A stretch of 64,000 nt of DNA from NCBI RefSeq assembly GCF_003664005.1, contig NZ_RCCJ01000001.1, forward strand, positions 372,001 to 436,000, read 5' to 3'. The position numbers and the translations under genes are program-made. This document shows, in pieces, positions 16,631 to 24,972 of the stretch (within the stretch, counting starts at the first letter, position 1; each line of letters begins with the position of its first letter). The notes beneath the pieces were generated by a model that was given only the letters and a program-made list of their open reading frames with translations, searched no databases and was not told where the DNA came from. The stretch comes from Hydrogenivirga caldilitoris. GTDB taxonomy: Bacteria > Aquificota > Aquificia > Aquificales > Aquificaceae.

Positions 16631-16894
16631 ATGGGAATGCCAACGTGGGAAGAGGTTGAAAAGGTTCTTGATGAGATTAGACCTGCTTTGAGATTTGACG
16701 GTGGTGATGTTGAGCTTGTTGATATTCAAGAGGACGGAACAGTCCTTGTAAGATTGGTCGGTGCATGCTCAGGTTGCGGAATGTCCGTTCTAACTCTGAA
16801 GGCGGGTATAGAGAGGGCTTTAAAGCAGAAGTTTCCTGAGATAAAAGAAGTTAAGGACGTCAATATGGACGTTCCTATGTCCTTCGGGCTGTGA
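16631..16894 (+). CDS. NifU C-terminal domain (Nfu) iron-sulfur carrier
   Basis: This 87-residue stand-alone Nfu domain begins with the family helix (EEVEKVLDEIRPALRFDGGD) and holds the cluster-binding CSGC motif at about 46-49. Nfu proteins bridge a [4Fe-4S] cluster between monomers and pass it to apo-enzymes. An organism using the reductive TCA cycle needs many such clusters. The start follows a strong GGAGG site. It is a single gene whose end overlaps the convergent helicase gene by 20 nt. Confidence 0.93.
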   Translation: MGMPTWEEVEKVLDEIRPALRFDGGDVELVDIQEDGTVLVRLVGACSGCGMSVLTLKAGIERALKQKFPEIKEVKDVNMDVPMSFGL

Positions 16895-18794
16895 AGTTTT
16901 TCTCGTAAACTATATTCACACCCAGCTCCCGGAGGAAGTTTATAAACTCTTTATACCTCCAGACCCTGTTATCACACAGGATTATGGTGCCTGAGTCTGT
17001 CTTCTGTCTCATCAGTCTCCCCACTCCCTGTCTGAACTTTATGAAAGCTTTTCTGCGCTGATACTCAAAGGGGTCTTCACCTATGCTATTTAGATACTTT
17101 ATCCTGTGGTAAGTTACGGGGTCATCGGGACTTTCAAAGGGCAACTTGGACATGAGTATTCCCTTGTCCCCCCTTACATCTATTCCAGTCCACAGGCTGT
17201 CAAGACCTATCAGGATTTTTATCTCTCCCTCCCTTAGTTTCTCTACCAGAGAGTTTAAGCTGCCTTCCCCCTGTTTCACTATTTCACTGGTGTTTTCAAA
17301 AAATTTCATATGGTTTCTGTTTGTTAGCAGGACGAGTACCCTCTCGTGAAGATTTTTTATCGTCTCAAAGGAGGTTATGAGGTCCCTCTCCCATTCCTTT
17401 CTCTTGGGGTTCGTGTTCATTATCAGAAAGGTAACCTTGCTGTAATCAAAGTTATGACTTAGCCTGTAAAAATCTCCTTCTATCCCGGTTGTAAAGCGTA
17501 TGTCTTCGGGGTCTATTGTGGCTGAGGTGAGGAGAACCCCCTTGTAAGCTTCCGTTTCTACCACGCCTCTTGGAAAAACCGGGAAAACCTCAATCCTGTA
17601 GTTAAAGGTTTGAAGCTTCTTACTCCAGGCTCTTGAGATTTTGTACCCATACTCGGGTTTTTCCTCTTCACAGAGCCGGATAAAGGCGTTCAACTTTTGA
17701 AGCTTTCTTTCAAGGTAATCAATCTTCTTGACTTTCTCTATCAGTTCCCTTTCCCTCTCGTCAGGGTCATCGTATCCAGACCTGAACCTCTCAAGGAGTT
17801 CAGGAGGAAACACAAGGGTACTTTCAAGAAAACCCTTGAGCTTGTAACTTATCATAAGTCTGCTCTCTAAGAACTCTTCCACCTCTTTCACCAGTGTGTT
17901 TCTGAACTCCATATATAGGTTCTTCAGTGGTTCTGCGAGCTTTTCCCTGAGCGCGGGCATGTATGGTGTCAGAGTATCAAGGGCAACCTCCTGGCTTTCC
18001 TCCTTAAAAAGCTTTTCAAAGTTTTCCCTGAAGAATTCTTCGGGGTTGAGCTTCAGCTCCCTATCCAGGAGTTTCTCAAGGCTACCTATTAACTCCCTGA
18101 ACCAGTAAACCGATAAGGCTCCAGTGCTTGCAAGGGTGAGGTATCTGTCAAGTTCATGGGCTTCGTCTATAATCAAAAGCCTATCATGAGCATCATCAAA
18201 CTCTTTTAACGCCAGCAAGGCGTGGTTAATCACAAGTATCTGGGCTTTCCTTTCCCTGCTCTTTAACCTCTCCCAATAATAACACTTTGTTCTGTGAGGG
18301 CAGAGGTTTCTGTAGGAAGGTGTGCAGTAATCATCGTCAATGTTCAGTTTAGAGAGGGCTTCATAGGAGCAACTGCTCAAAGTTAAATCCCCTTCCCATT
18401 CCGTTTCAAGGAGTTCTGGCACATCTCCCAGCTCCTCAACAGGTAATCTTTCCTTGTAGTATCTGTCAAGGCAAAGGTAATTACCCTTACCCTTCATTAT
18501 CAGGTAACTGACCTCTTTTCCTGTCAGGAGTTTGTAGTGTCCCGTGAGAAACTCAACGTCTCTTCTGAGCTGGTCCTGAAGAATCTTAGTTCCAGTTGAT
18601 ACTATTGCCTTCTCGTCTCGGGTTATTATGGGTATAAGGTAGGCAAAGGTTTTCCCAGTCCCTGTTGGAGCTTCTATTAGTTTTACTCCACCTTCTTCAA
18701 TGAGCTCCTCCATCAGGGTTATGAATTCTTCCTGAGAGCTTCTTCTCTCGTATCCTTTGTTAATCAGGTATTCATAGAAGGAGTTACCACCCAT
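16875..18794 (-). CDS. DinG/XPD-family iron-sulfur DNA helicase
   Basis: The 639-residue superfamily 2 helicase has Walker A APTGTGKT (about 40-47), a DEAH box (LIIDEAHELDR), and C-terminal helicase motifs including the final QGVGRLMRQ. Between motifs I and II lie the four cysteines expected for the [4Fe-4S] domain (CLDRYY, SSCSYE, YCTPSY, LCPHRTKC). DinG/YoaA/XPD helicases unwind 5' to 3' in repair and replication-conflict resolution. No N-terminal exonuclease domain is present. Its ATG overlaps the stop of the upstream DsrE-family gene by 1 nt (TAATG), so the two are coupled. Confidence 0.92.
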   Translation of the reverse strand: MGGNSFYEYLINKGYERRSSQEEFITLMEELIEEGGVKLIEAPTGTGKTFAYLIPIITRDEKAIVSTGTKILQDQLRRDVEFLTGHYKLLTGKEVSYLIMKGKGNYLCLDRYYKERLPVEELGDVPELLETEWEGDLTLSSCSYEALSKLNIDDDYCTPSYRNLCPHRTKCYYWERLKSRERKAQILVINHALLALKEFDDAHDRLLIIDEAHELDRYLTLASTGALSVYWFRELIGSLEKLLDRELKLNPEEFFRENFEKLFKEESQEVALDTLTPYMPALREKLAEPLKNLYMEFRNTLVKEVEEFLESRLMISYKLKGFLESTLVFPPELLERFRSGYDDPDERERELIEKVKKIDYLERKLQKLNAFIRLCEEEKPEYGYKISRAWSKKLQTFNYRIEVFPVFPRGVVETEAYKGVLLTSATIDPEDIRFTTGIEGDFYRLSHNFDYSKVTFLIMNTNPKRKEWERDLITSFETIKNLHERVLVLLTNRNHMKFFENTSEIVKQGEGSLNSLVEKLREGEIKILIGLDSLWTGIDVRGDKGILMSKLPFESPDDPVTYHRIKYLNSIGEDPFEYQRRKAFIKFRQGVGRLMRQKTDSGTIILCDNRVWRYKEFINFLRELGVNIVYEKNFTARRT

Positions 18795-19318
18795 TACAGG
18801 ACCTTGATGTAACCGAAACCGTTTGTTTGGAGTCTTCCCACGCTTGCAACCCCTGAAGGGACTATCTTAACAAACTCAAAGAAGTTCTCATATTTGAGTT
18901 TTAAACTCCTTATGGTTATGTCACATATATAAAACTCAACCTCAAACTGGGCGAGGTAGGCTAATCTTTCACGGGCACGCTTCAGGTCAACCTTTTCCTT
19001 TTCCCACCGCGTTCCTTTATGGGTCTTCATGAAGAACTTGACCCCTACGCCGTTCGCAACGAGGACGAGCTTTATCCTGAAGGGGTCAAAGTCGTAGGCT
19101 GAAAGATGGTTTCTCACATTGTCCAGCATTCCGTGGAACCTGTTTTCCTGAGGAAAGTCACAGTGGTATACGACGGCGTCCTCTGTTTCCTTTTTTGGAA
19201 GCTCATCAAGGGTTAACCTTGGAAGTGAGACTTTCTCCTCCTGAGCAAACACGCTTCCGGTTACCAGTGGTACCGATAGGCTTAAAGCTCCAAGCTTAAA
19301 AAATTCCCTTCTGTCCAT
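18794..19318 (-). CDS. DsrE-family protein with twin-arginine signal
   Basis: The 174-residue protein begins MDRREFFKLGALSLSVP, a twin-arginine (Tat) export signal, with likely cleavage after VFA around residue 25. The mature part resembles DsrE/DsrF-like proteins: an alpha/beta fold with LVLVANGVGVKFF and a RIxxLAxFEVEFYICD-type strand and cysteine. DsrE-family members handle sulfane sulfur, mostly in the cytoplasm; an exported form is less usual. A single cysteine remains in the second half (YICD). The substrate is not predictable. It precedes a helicase gene in the same transcript, and the sulfur-oxygenase-like gene lies 0.7 kb away. Confidence 0.85.
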   Translation of the reverse strand: MDRREFFKLGALSLSVPLVTGSVFAQEEKVSLPRLTLDELPKKETEDAVVYHCDFPQENRFHGMLDNVRNHLSAYDFDPFRIKLVLVANGVGVKFFMKTHKGTRWEKEKVDLKRARERLAYLAQFEVEFYICDITIRSLKLKYENFFEFVKIVPSGVASVGRLQTNGFGYIKVL

Positions 19319-19354
19319 AGCACACCCCCTTTACAGCTTTTAATTTATTTTTTG

Positions 19355-19978
19355 ATGTTAATTAAGATAGCACTTCTCCTCATAATTTTCTTCTCCCTCT
19401 CCTACTCCGTTGAATTGAGAGTCCAGGCTTTTGGAGGGGTTGTGTATAACCTTCCGACTCCCCTGCTCATAAAACAGGCTGGTTATGAGGAGATAGACCT
19501 GACCGCAAGGTATGAAACTAGACCCTTTGAAACCTCACCTGCCCCTTACTATGTGGTGAGGGGAGGGGTATGGGAAGGAGGAAAGGCATGGGAGATTGAG
19601 CTTATTCACTCAAAGCTGTATTTGAAGAACAAACCTGCCGAAGTTCAGGAGTTTCAAATAACTTACGGGTATAACTACCTGTTGCTCAACAGGGCATGGG
19701 AGACAGGGTCTTTTATATGGAGAGTAGGAGGTGGGGTGGTTATTACCCACCCATCAAGTGTCGTGAGGGGAAAGGAAAACGAGTACGTTCGCTACGACAT
19801 TTCTGGGGTAGGAATCCAGGTGGGTGTTGAGAGGGTCTTATTAAGAGGTAGAAACTTTATCGTGTCGGTAGAGGCTAAACTTAGCTCAGCCTACGCGGAG
19901 GTACCTATTGCAGCTGGGTACGCTGTGGTTCCTAACCTTGCCGTCCATGGCATACTGGGCATAGGTTTTGGTTTTTAA
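19355..19978 (+). CDS. Outer-membrane beta-barrel protein of unknown function
   Basis: The 207-residue protein begins with a signal peptide (about 1-18, LLLIIFFSLSYS). It continues as alternating hydrophobic beta strands and ends in the C-terminal signature GILGIGFGF, with a terminal aromatic residue as in outer-membrane barrels. About eight strands fit the length. The ATG at 19355 is chosen over the in-frame TTG just before it. I do not recognise a specific family. It stands alone, divergent from the DsrE-family gene with 36 nt between starts. Confidence 0.8.
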   Translation: MLIKIALLLIIFFSLSYSVELRVQAFGGVVYNLPTPLLIKQAGYEEIDLTARYETRPFETSPAPYYVVRGGVWEGGKAWEIELIHSKLYLKNKPAEVQEFQITYGYNYLLLNRAWETGSFIWRVGGGVVITHPSSVVRGKENEYVRYDISGVGIQVGVERVLLRGRNFIVSVEAKLSSAYAEVPIAAGYAVVPNLAVHGILGIGFGF

Positions 19979-20018
19979 AAAAAGAAAAGGAGGGGCGGGG
20001 AGCCATGGAGGGGAGGGG

Positions 20019-20477
20019 TCAGCAGCTTTCGCAGGAGGCAAACTTTTTCTTAGCCTCTATTGCCTTCTGGGCAGTCTCAGGGTCGTAAGCTTTACCCTGC
20101 CAGAGCATGTTGTAGGCTATCTCTTCGTTCCCGTTCTCACATAGCTCAAGGACCCTCTCAAAAAGCTTCTGGAATTCAGGGCTTTGGTGGGATTTCTCGT
20201 GCTGTTCAAAGGAAGTCCAAAAGGTGACTATCAGAGCTTCCCTGTCTTTGAGGGGTGATACCTCCTTATCTTCAACCGTTGAACCTTCCTTGGAAATCAT
20301 ACCTGCGTTCATCAGAACGAAACCACCTATGAAACCATCTATAGAATGGAAGGTCTTTACGTGCTCACACAGCTCGGCATCCCTTTCTTCAAGGTCTTCT
20401 ACCGTATAATCAGGCTTTAAAATAACCCTGTTTATTGTTACAACCCCATCCGGGGGAAATTCCTTTATCAGTGCCAT
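20019..20477 (-). CDS. Short sulfur-oxygenase-reductase-like alpha-beta-barrel protein
   Basis: This 152-residue protein appears to be a dimeric alpha-beta-barrel (ABM-like) domain. From recall, it resembles the first half of archaeal sulfur oxygenase reductase (SOR). It has a cysteine before a HxxGF turn (C37, HSIDGF), then TFWTSFEQHEKSH aligning with SOR TFWKDWKDHEEMH, then a cysteine (C113) and MLW. In SOR, Cys31 holds the persulfide and His86, His90 and Glu114 bind iron. Here H93 and H97 match, but no glutamate is clearly placed at the third ligand. The C-terminus is CESC (C149, C152). True SOR is about 310 residues, so this is a single-domain relative of unproven activity. Confidence 0.7.
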   Translation of the reverse strand: MALIKEFPPDGVVTINRVILKPDYTVEDLEERDAELCEHVKTFHSIDGFIGGFVLMNAGMISKEGSTVEDKEVSPLKDREALIVTFWTSFEQHEKSHQSPEFQKLFERVLELCENGNEEIAYNMLWQGKAYDPETAQKAIEAKKKFASCESC

Positions 20478-20578
20478 CGTTGCTCACCTCCTTTTATATA
20501 AGGATATTCATATATAAGAAAACTATTATGATTTCTGTCAAATACGGGAAGAGCTTACATAAAAACCGGTTTTGGGAA

Positions 20579-20584
20579 TATAAT
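20579..20584 (+). promoter_or_regulatory. Possible -10 box for ribH
   Basis: A perfect TATAAT lies 10 nt before the ribH ATG. A weak TTACAT at 20555-20560 could be the -35 box with an 18-nt spacer. No FMN riboswitch-like sequence fits in the short gap. Confidence 0.35.
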
Positions 20585-20594
20585 TAAAGACACT

Positions 20595-21059
20595 ATGAAA
20601 AAGTATGAGGGAGAGCTTAGGGCTGAAGGTATAAGGTTTGCTATAGTAGCCGCAAGGTTCAATCACCTACTTGTTGATAGGCTTGTTGAAGGTGCAATAG
20701 ACTGCATCCTCAGACACGGTGGAAGTGAAGACAACATTGAGTTGGCAAGAGTTCCCGGTTCATGGGAGATACCCGTAGCCGTTAAGAAATTTTTGGAAAG
20801 GGAGGATATAGATGCCGTTATAGCTCTGGGTGTTCTTGTAAGGGGAAGCACACCCCACTTTGATTACATCGCCGCTGAGGTCTCAAAGGGTATAGCTAAC
20901 CTTTCCATAGATACAGGTAAACCCGTCTCCTTCGGGGTGGTCACAGCGGACACTCTTGAGCAGGCGATAGAAAGAGCCGGCACAAAGATGGGTAATAAGG
21001 GATGGGAGGCTGCCTTATCTGCCATAGAGATGGCAAACCTCTTCAAGAAACTTGGGTAG
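20595..21059 (+). CDS. ribH: 6,7-dimethyl-8-ribityllumazine synthase
   Basis: RibH condenses the pyrimidine amine with 3,4-dihydroxy-2-butanone phosphate to lumazine, the step before riboflavin. The 154-residue length and motifs match the icosahedral lumazine synthases well characterised from Aquifex: [44 protein letters not shown] (with the catalytic His) and SFGVVTADT. It is followed after 3 nt by nusB, a common bacterial gene pair. Confidence 0.97.
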   Translation: MKKYEGELRAEGIRFAIVAARFNHLLVDRLVEGAIDCILRHGGSEDNIELARVPGSWEIPVAVKKFLEREDIDAVIALGVLVRGSTPHFDYIAAEVSKGIANLSIDTGKPVSFGVVTADTLEQAIERAGTKMGNKGWEAALSAIEMANLFKKLG

Positions 21060-21062
21060 ACC

Positions 21063-21497
21063 ATGCGTTTCAGAAAAAAGGCAAGAGAGAACGGTCTTAT
21101 AGTGCTTTACCGATGGGACATAAGGGGGGATTCTATAGAGAAAGTGCTTGAAGAGTACCTGGAAGAAAAGGGTATAAAGAACGATGAGGTTATTGACTAC
21201 ACAAAGAAGTTGCTGTCAACGGTAAAGGATAGACTTACCCAGATAGATTCTCTTATATCTGAATACTCTGAAGGCTGGAGCTTGGATAGGCTTGGTTACA
21301 TAGAGAGAAACGCCCTGAGGCTTGGCGTTGCAGAACTGCTGTATATGAATCCTCCAGACCCCGGCAGGGCTTTCAACGATTACATAGACCTCGTCAAGAG
21401 ATATGCAGACGGCAAAGCGGCTAAGTTTGTGAACGGCATACTTTCAGGCATATACAAGGACTACAAAGCTACCTCTTCAGCGAAAAGAGCAGGTTGA
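21063..21497 (+). CDS. nusB: Transcription antitermination factor NusB
   Basis: NusB binds boxA RNA with NusE (S10) in rRNA antitermination. The 144-residue all-helical protein shows the NusB pattern: RFRKKARENGLIVLYRWD at the start, a central IDSLISEYSEGWSLDRLGYIERNALRLGVAEL-type helix pair (ERNALRLGVAEL), and KFVNGILSGIYKDY at the end. It lies 3 nt after ribH and overlaps the convergent DUF2905-like gene by 29 nt. Confidence 0.95.
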   Translation: MRFRKKARENGLIVLYRWDIRGDSIEKVLEEYLEEKGIKNDEVIDYTKKLLSTVKDRLTQIDSLISEYSEGWSLDRLGYIERNALRLGVAELLYMNPPDPGRAFNDYIDLVKRYADGKAAKFVNGILSGIYKDYKATSSAKRAG

Positions 21498-21699
21498 GAA
21501 GAAGAGTCAGCAAGATGCTCAATATTATTGAGGTAACTATAGGAAAGTAGAATACGAAGTTGTCTCGCTTTAAAACTATATCTCCCGGTAACTTCCCGAG
21601 ACCAAAGGGTAGCTTCTCAAAGAAGATAAGCAGGAGTCCCAAGAGGACCATCAGAACCCCGAAAAGAACGAGCATCTTCCCGGCATCCGACATATTCAT
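21469..21699 (-). CDS. Small membrane protein, DUF2905-like
   Basis: The 76-residue protein has two hydrophobic helices (about 8-27 and 50-71). Between them is a loop containing KLPFGLGKLPGDI, the recognisable motif of the DUF2905 family, whose function is unknown. Its ATG overlaps the murD stop (ATGA), so it is translated in a coupled way at the end of the murD operon. A second in-frame ATG at 21693 is possible. Confidence 0.82.
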   Translation of the reverse strand: MNMSDAGKMLVLFGVLMVLLGLLLIFFEKLPFGLGKLPGDIVLKRDNFVFYFPIVTSIILSILLTLLLNLLFSLKR

Positions 21700-22949
21700 A
21701 GTTTACAACGCTCCCTTACCAGTCTGTTGAAAACTTCCCCCCTTTCAATGTAACTCGTGAACATATCAAAGGAGGAACATCCGGGTGAAAAGAGGATGAA
21801 GTCTCCGGGCTTTGCAACTTCAAGGGCTTTATTTACCGCATCCTCCAGAGAGTTCATCAAGGTTATGCAAGACCCCCCGCCAAAGGCGGCTTTCATGAGC
21901 TCTTTAGTTTCACCTATTAGGAAGGCAAACTTAACCTTTCTCTGAACAAGCTCCCTTAAAGGCTCAAAATCAGCCCCCTTATCTTTCCCTCCAGCTATCA
22001 GGATTACACTATCGTCAGGGAAACTTTCCAGGGCAGCTCTGAGGGCGTTGGGTGTTGTTGACTTGGAATCGTTGTATATCTCTACTCCTGTCCATTTCCC
22101 GACGAATTCCATCCTGAAAGGCAATCCCTTGAATTCCCTTAAAGTATCCCTTATGCTATCAACGCCTACACCTTTCAGAAGGGCTATGATAGACGCCACC
22201 AGAGCGTTTCTAAAATTATGCTCCCCTTTAAGGTTCAGGTCTGAAAGCTCAAAGAGTTTTTCTCCTTCAAAGTAAGCTACTCCCTTAGCTAACTGAACGT
22301 TTTTTTCCAGGAGTATTTTTTTTGCGTACGTGGGCGTGCCTGTCACCTCCTCCTGAGCTGAGCCTGCTATAAAGAAATCTTCATGGCTTTGCCTCAGGAA
22401 TATATTTTGCTTGCTTTTAAGGTAATCTTCTAAACTCGGATGCCAGTCAAGGTGGTCCTCGTAGAAGTTCAGGAATGCACCTACCTTGGGCTTAAAGGTT
22501 GTAAGCGTCTTTCCCTGAAAGGATGAGACCTCTACCACTGCGGTGGCTGAAGGGTTTCTTAAGGCTATTTCAGAAAGGGGGGTGCCTATGTTACCAGCCT
22601 CATATACCTGAGGAAACCTCCTTGACAACATAAGATAGGTGAGCGTGGTAGTTGTTGATTTCCCGTCTGTCCCAGTTATGGCTATTACTTCTCCCTCAAA
22701 GAATCTGTAAGCAAGTTCAAGCTCTCCTATTACCTCTATCCCTTTCCTTATAGCTTCTCTCCAGAGTGGATGCCTCGGTGGTATCCCGGGAGAGAGAACG
22801 AGGGTATCAACCTCACCTATAAGCTCCTCCCATCTGTCCCCTCTGGCATCATCACCGCAGAATACCGTAACGCCTTTACTTTCAAGAAGTTTGACCGCTG
22901 CCTGCCCGCTTTTCCCAAGACCCCATACCAGAACCCTTTTCATGCTCAC
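21696..22949 (-). CDS. murD: UDP-N-acetylmuramoylalanine--D-glutamate ligase
   Basis: MurD adds D-glutamate to UDP-MurNAc-L-Ala in cytoplasmic peptidoglycan synthesis. The 417-residue protein has the N-terminal VWGLGKSGQAAVKLL nucleotide-fold domain, the ATP loop GTDGKSTTTTL, a central DHLDWH motif and NDSKSTTPNA. The C-terminal domain contains LIAGGKDKG and FSPGCSSFDMF. No other mur gene is adjacent. It sits between a putative zinc protease gene (4-nt overlap) and the DUF2905-like gene. Confidence 0.96.
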   Translation of the reverse strand: MSMKRVLVWGLGKSGQAAVKLLESKGVTVFCGDDARGDRWEELIGEVDTLVLSPGIPPRHPLWREAIRKGIEVIGELELAYRFFEGEVIAITGTDGKSTTTTLTYLMLSRRFPQVYEAGNIGTPLSEIALRNPSATAVVEVSSFQGKTLTTFKPKVGAFLNFYEDHLDWHPSLEDYLKSKQNIFLRQSHEDFFIAGSAQEEVTGTPTYAKKILLEKNVQLAKGVAYFEGEKLFELSDLNLKGEHNFRNALVASIIALLKGVGVDSIRDTLREFKGLPFRMEFVGKWTGVEIYNDSKSTTPNALRAALESFPDDSVILIAGGKDKGADFEPLRELVQRKVKFAFLIGETKELMKAAFGGGSCITLMNSLEDAVNKALEVAKPGDFILFSPGCSSFDMFTSYIERGEVFNRLVRERCKL

Positions 22950-23377
22950 ATCATCTCCGAGGTTGTAGGTTCAACTTTAGATTTAAGAAGCTTATAGGCG
23001 TAGTCTTCGTCAAGGTAAAGATGCTTTGCCATTCCTGATGCCATTAATCTCATATAGTAATCCCTTTCATAAGGGGGAACTATCTTTAAAGACTCAACGT
23101 AGGCTTCTAACTCCTTATATACCCACCACTTTTTCCTTATACCGAAGGTGAGCTTTTCTACAAGGTTCTGTTTTATGTGGGTAAGCTCATGGGCTATGGT
23201 TATCTCTTTCTCCCATCCGCTCAAATGCCTGTTTACCTCTATCCTGAAGGTAAATGCCCGTCCCCAGTCTTCCATCTCTTTATACTCTACTAAAACCGGA
23301 AATATCTTCCACACAAACCGAATCTCATAGTTTTTGAAGAGTTTCAGCCTTCTTATCTTGTAGGGTTTGTAACCCAT
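22946..23377 (-). CDS. Putative HExxH metalloprotease-like protein
   Basis: The 143-residue protein contains IAHELTHIKQ (HELTH at 63-67), a zincin-type HExxH helix. A later KELEAYVESL helix could supply the third ligand, as in SprT-like or neutral zinc peptidases. No signal peptide is visible, so it is probably cytoplasmic. I cannot assign a family. Its stop overlaps the murD start (ATGA), suggesting co-translation; a cell-wall link is only contextual. Confidence 0.75.
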   Translation of the reverse strand: MGYKPYKIRRLKLFKNYEIRFVWKIFPVLVEYKEMEDWGRAFTFRIEVNRHLSGWEKEITIAHELTHIKQNLVEKLTFGIRKKWWVYKELEAYVESLKIVPPYERDYYMRLMASGMAKHLYLDEDYAYKLLKSKVEPTTSEMM

Positions 23378-23421
23378 GTAGTTTTATTAACGTTTCCAAA
23401 ACCACCTTCCTGACATGAATA

Positions 23422-23496
23422 TGGAGGCGACGGGCGGATTTGAACCGCCGTAAAAGGGATTTGCAGTCCCTCGCCTAGCCGCTCGGCCACGTCGCC
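23422..23496 (-). tRNA. tRNA-Cys (GCA)
   Basis: Read on the minus strand it folds as a cloverleaf. The acceptor stem is GGCGACG/CGTCGCC, the anticodon loop CTGCAAA has anticodon GCA, the T loop is GGTTCAAATCC, the discriminator is U, and CCA is encoded. U73 is the usual identity base for tRNA-Cys. It lies 26 nt downstream of the tRNA-Gly gene on the same strand. Confidence 0.95.
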
Positions 23497-23522
23497 TATC
23501 ACTTAAAAGTTATGCCTTTTTA

Positions 23523-23597
23523 TGGAGCGGGCGACGGGACTTGAACCCGCGACCTGCTGCATGGCAAGCAGCCGCTCTACCACTGAGCTACACCCGC
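23523..23597 (-). tRNA. tRNA-Gly (GCC)
   Basis: On the minus strand the acceptor is GCGGGTG/CGCCCGC, with one G-U type pair. The D arm is AGCTCAGTGGTAGAGC, the anticodon stem-loop is GCTGC-TTGCCAT-GCAGC with anticodon GCC, the T arm is CGGGTTCAAGTCCCG, the discriminator is U, and CCA is encoded. Confidence 0.96.
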
Positions 23598-23607
23598 TAG
23601 GGTATAT

Positions 23608-23613
23608 ATTATA
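23608..23613 (-). promoter_or_regulatory. Probable -10 box of the tRNA-Gly/tRNA-Cys transcript
   Basis: ATTATA on the plus strand is a perfect TATAAT on the minus strand, 10 nt upstream of the first base of tRNA-Gly. No clear -35 element is visible at the expected distance. Confidence 0.45.
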
Positions 23614-23661
23614 ACCTTCCTTTGTAAGAATTCTACGGTCTGTAAAGGTTAAAATTTTCCT

Positions 23662-24972
23662 ATGCGGGTAACGGTAATAGGAGGAGGATACGTAGGTCTT
23701 GTCACAGGAGCTTGTTTTTCCCATTTGGGGAATGAGGTTCTAATAGTTGAAAAGGTCCCTGAAAAGGTGGAAAAACTCAGAAGGGGTGAGAGTCCCATAT
23801 ACGAGCCAGGACTTGATGAACTCTTGAAGGAGGGTATTGAGGGAGGAAGTCTTAGGTTTACAACAGATATAGAGGAAGGTGTAAACTTCTCGGACGTTGT
23901 CTTCATATGTGTGGGAACACCTTCTTTACCTGATGGTTCTGCTGACCTTTCGCAGGTTGAGGAAGTTGCAAGACTTACCGCCAAAAGCATGAAGTCTTAT
24001 AAGCTTCTTGTTGAGAAGTCAACGGTTCCGGTCAATACCCACCAGCTTGTAAAGAAGACTGTTCAGAGGTATCTAGGAAGAGATATCCCCTTTGACGTTG
24101 CTTCAAATCCGGAATTCCTCAGAGAGGGTTCCGCCGTTTATGATTTTCTTAATCCGGACAGAATAGTGGTTGGTGTTGAAGGTGACAAAGCCAGGGAGAT
24201 AATGGAAGAACTATACAGACCATTAACCGAGAGGGGTTTCCCTCTTCTGGTCACTGACCCGGCAACGGCTGAGCTTATAAAACACGCCTCCAACTCCTTC
24301 CTTGCTATGAAGATATCCTTCATAAATATGGTGGCAGACCTGTGTGAGAGAACCGGAGCGGATATAGAGCTTGTTGCGGAAGGCATGGGCTACGATAAAC
24401 GAATCGGCAGAGCTTTCCTTAACGCAGGTATAGGCTATGGGGGTTCCTGTTTTCCAAAGGATGTTAAAGCTTTTATCAAGATAGCGGAGGACGTGGGACT
24501 TGACTTTGGACTACTCAGGGAGGTTGAAAAGATAAACTCGGAGAGGATAGGAAGGTTCATTGAGAAGGTGCTCAATGCCCTGTGGACCCTGAAGGATAAA
24601 AAGATAGCCGTTTGGGGGCTTGCCTTCAAACCCAACACAGACGATATAAGGGAAGCCCCTTCCCTTAAGCTGATTCCTGAGCTTCTAAAGAAGGGAGCAA
24701 GGATAAGAGCTTACGACCCTAAGGCTATGGAGAACTTCAGCAGGGTTTTCCTGCCTGGAGATGACCTCATGTACGTCCAGGATAAGTACGAAGCTGTGAA
24801 GGGAGCTGAAGCCCTTTTGATACTCACAGAGTGGGAAGAGTTTGCCAAGGCTGACATGGAAAAGGTCAGGGAACTCATGGAGCTTCCAATAGTGGTTGAT
24901 GGTAGAAACGTATTCAAGCCTAACCACATGAGAGCTCTTGGTTTTGAGTATTACTCTATCGGTAGGAGCTGA
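23662..24972 (+). CDS. ugd: UDP-glucose 6-dehydrogenase
   Basis: Ugd oxidises UDP-glucose twice with NAD to UDP-glucuronate, a precursor of surface polysaccharides. The 436-residue enzyme has the N-terminal Rossmann loop GGGYVGLVTGACF, the FVCVGTP-like VFICVGTP, and SNPEFLREGSA. The catalytic cysteine lies in GYGGSCFPKD, and the second Rossmann-like C-terminal domain begins VWGLAFKPNTDDIREAPS. GDP-mannose dehydrogenase is the main alternative; overall motif agreement favours Ugd. It stands alone and overlaps the convergent TPR gene by 17 nt. Confidence 0.93.
   Translation: MRVTVIGGGYVGLVTGACFSHLGNEVLIVEKVPEKVEKLRRGESPIYEPGLDELLKEGIEGGSLRFTTDIEEGVNFSDVVFICVGTPSLPDGSADLSQVEEVARLTAKSMKSYKLLVEKSTVPVNTHQLVKKTVQRYLGRDIPFDVASNPEFLREGSAVYDFLNPDRIVVGVEGDKAREIMEELYRPLTERGFPLLVTDPATAELIKHASNSFLAMKISFINMVADLCERTGADIELVAEGMGYDKRIGRAFLNAGIGYGGSCFPKDVKAFIKIAEDVGLDFGLLREVEKINSERIGRFIEKVLNALWTLKDKKIAVWGLAFKPNTDDIREAPSLKLIPELLKKGARIRAYDPKAMENFSRVFLPGDDLMYVQDKYEAVKGAEALLILTEWEEFAKADMEKVRELMELPIVVDGRNVFKPNHMRALGFEYYSIGRS

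Noticed and set aside
20478-20594. FMN riboswitch upstream of ribH
   Set aside because: The gap is 117 nt, shared with a divergent gene, and contains none of the RFN-element core motifs.
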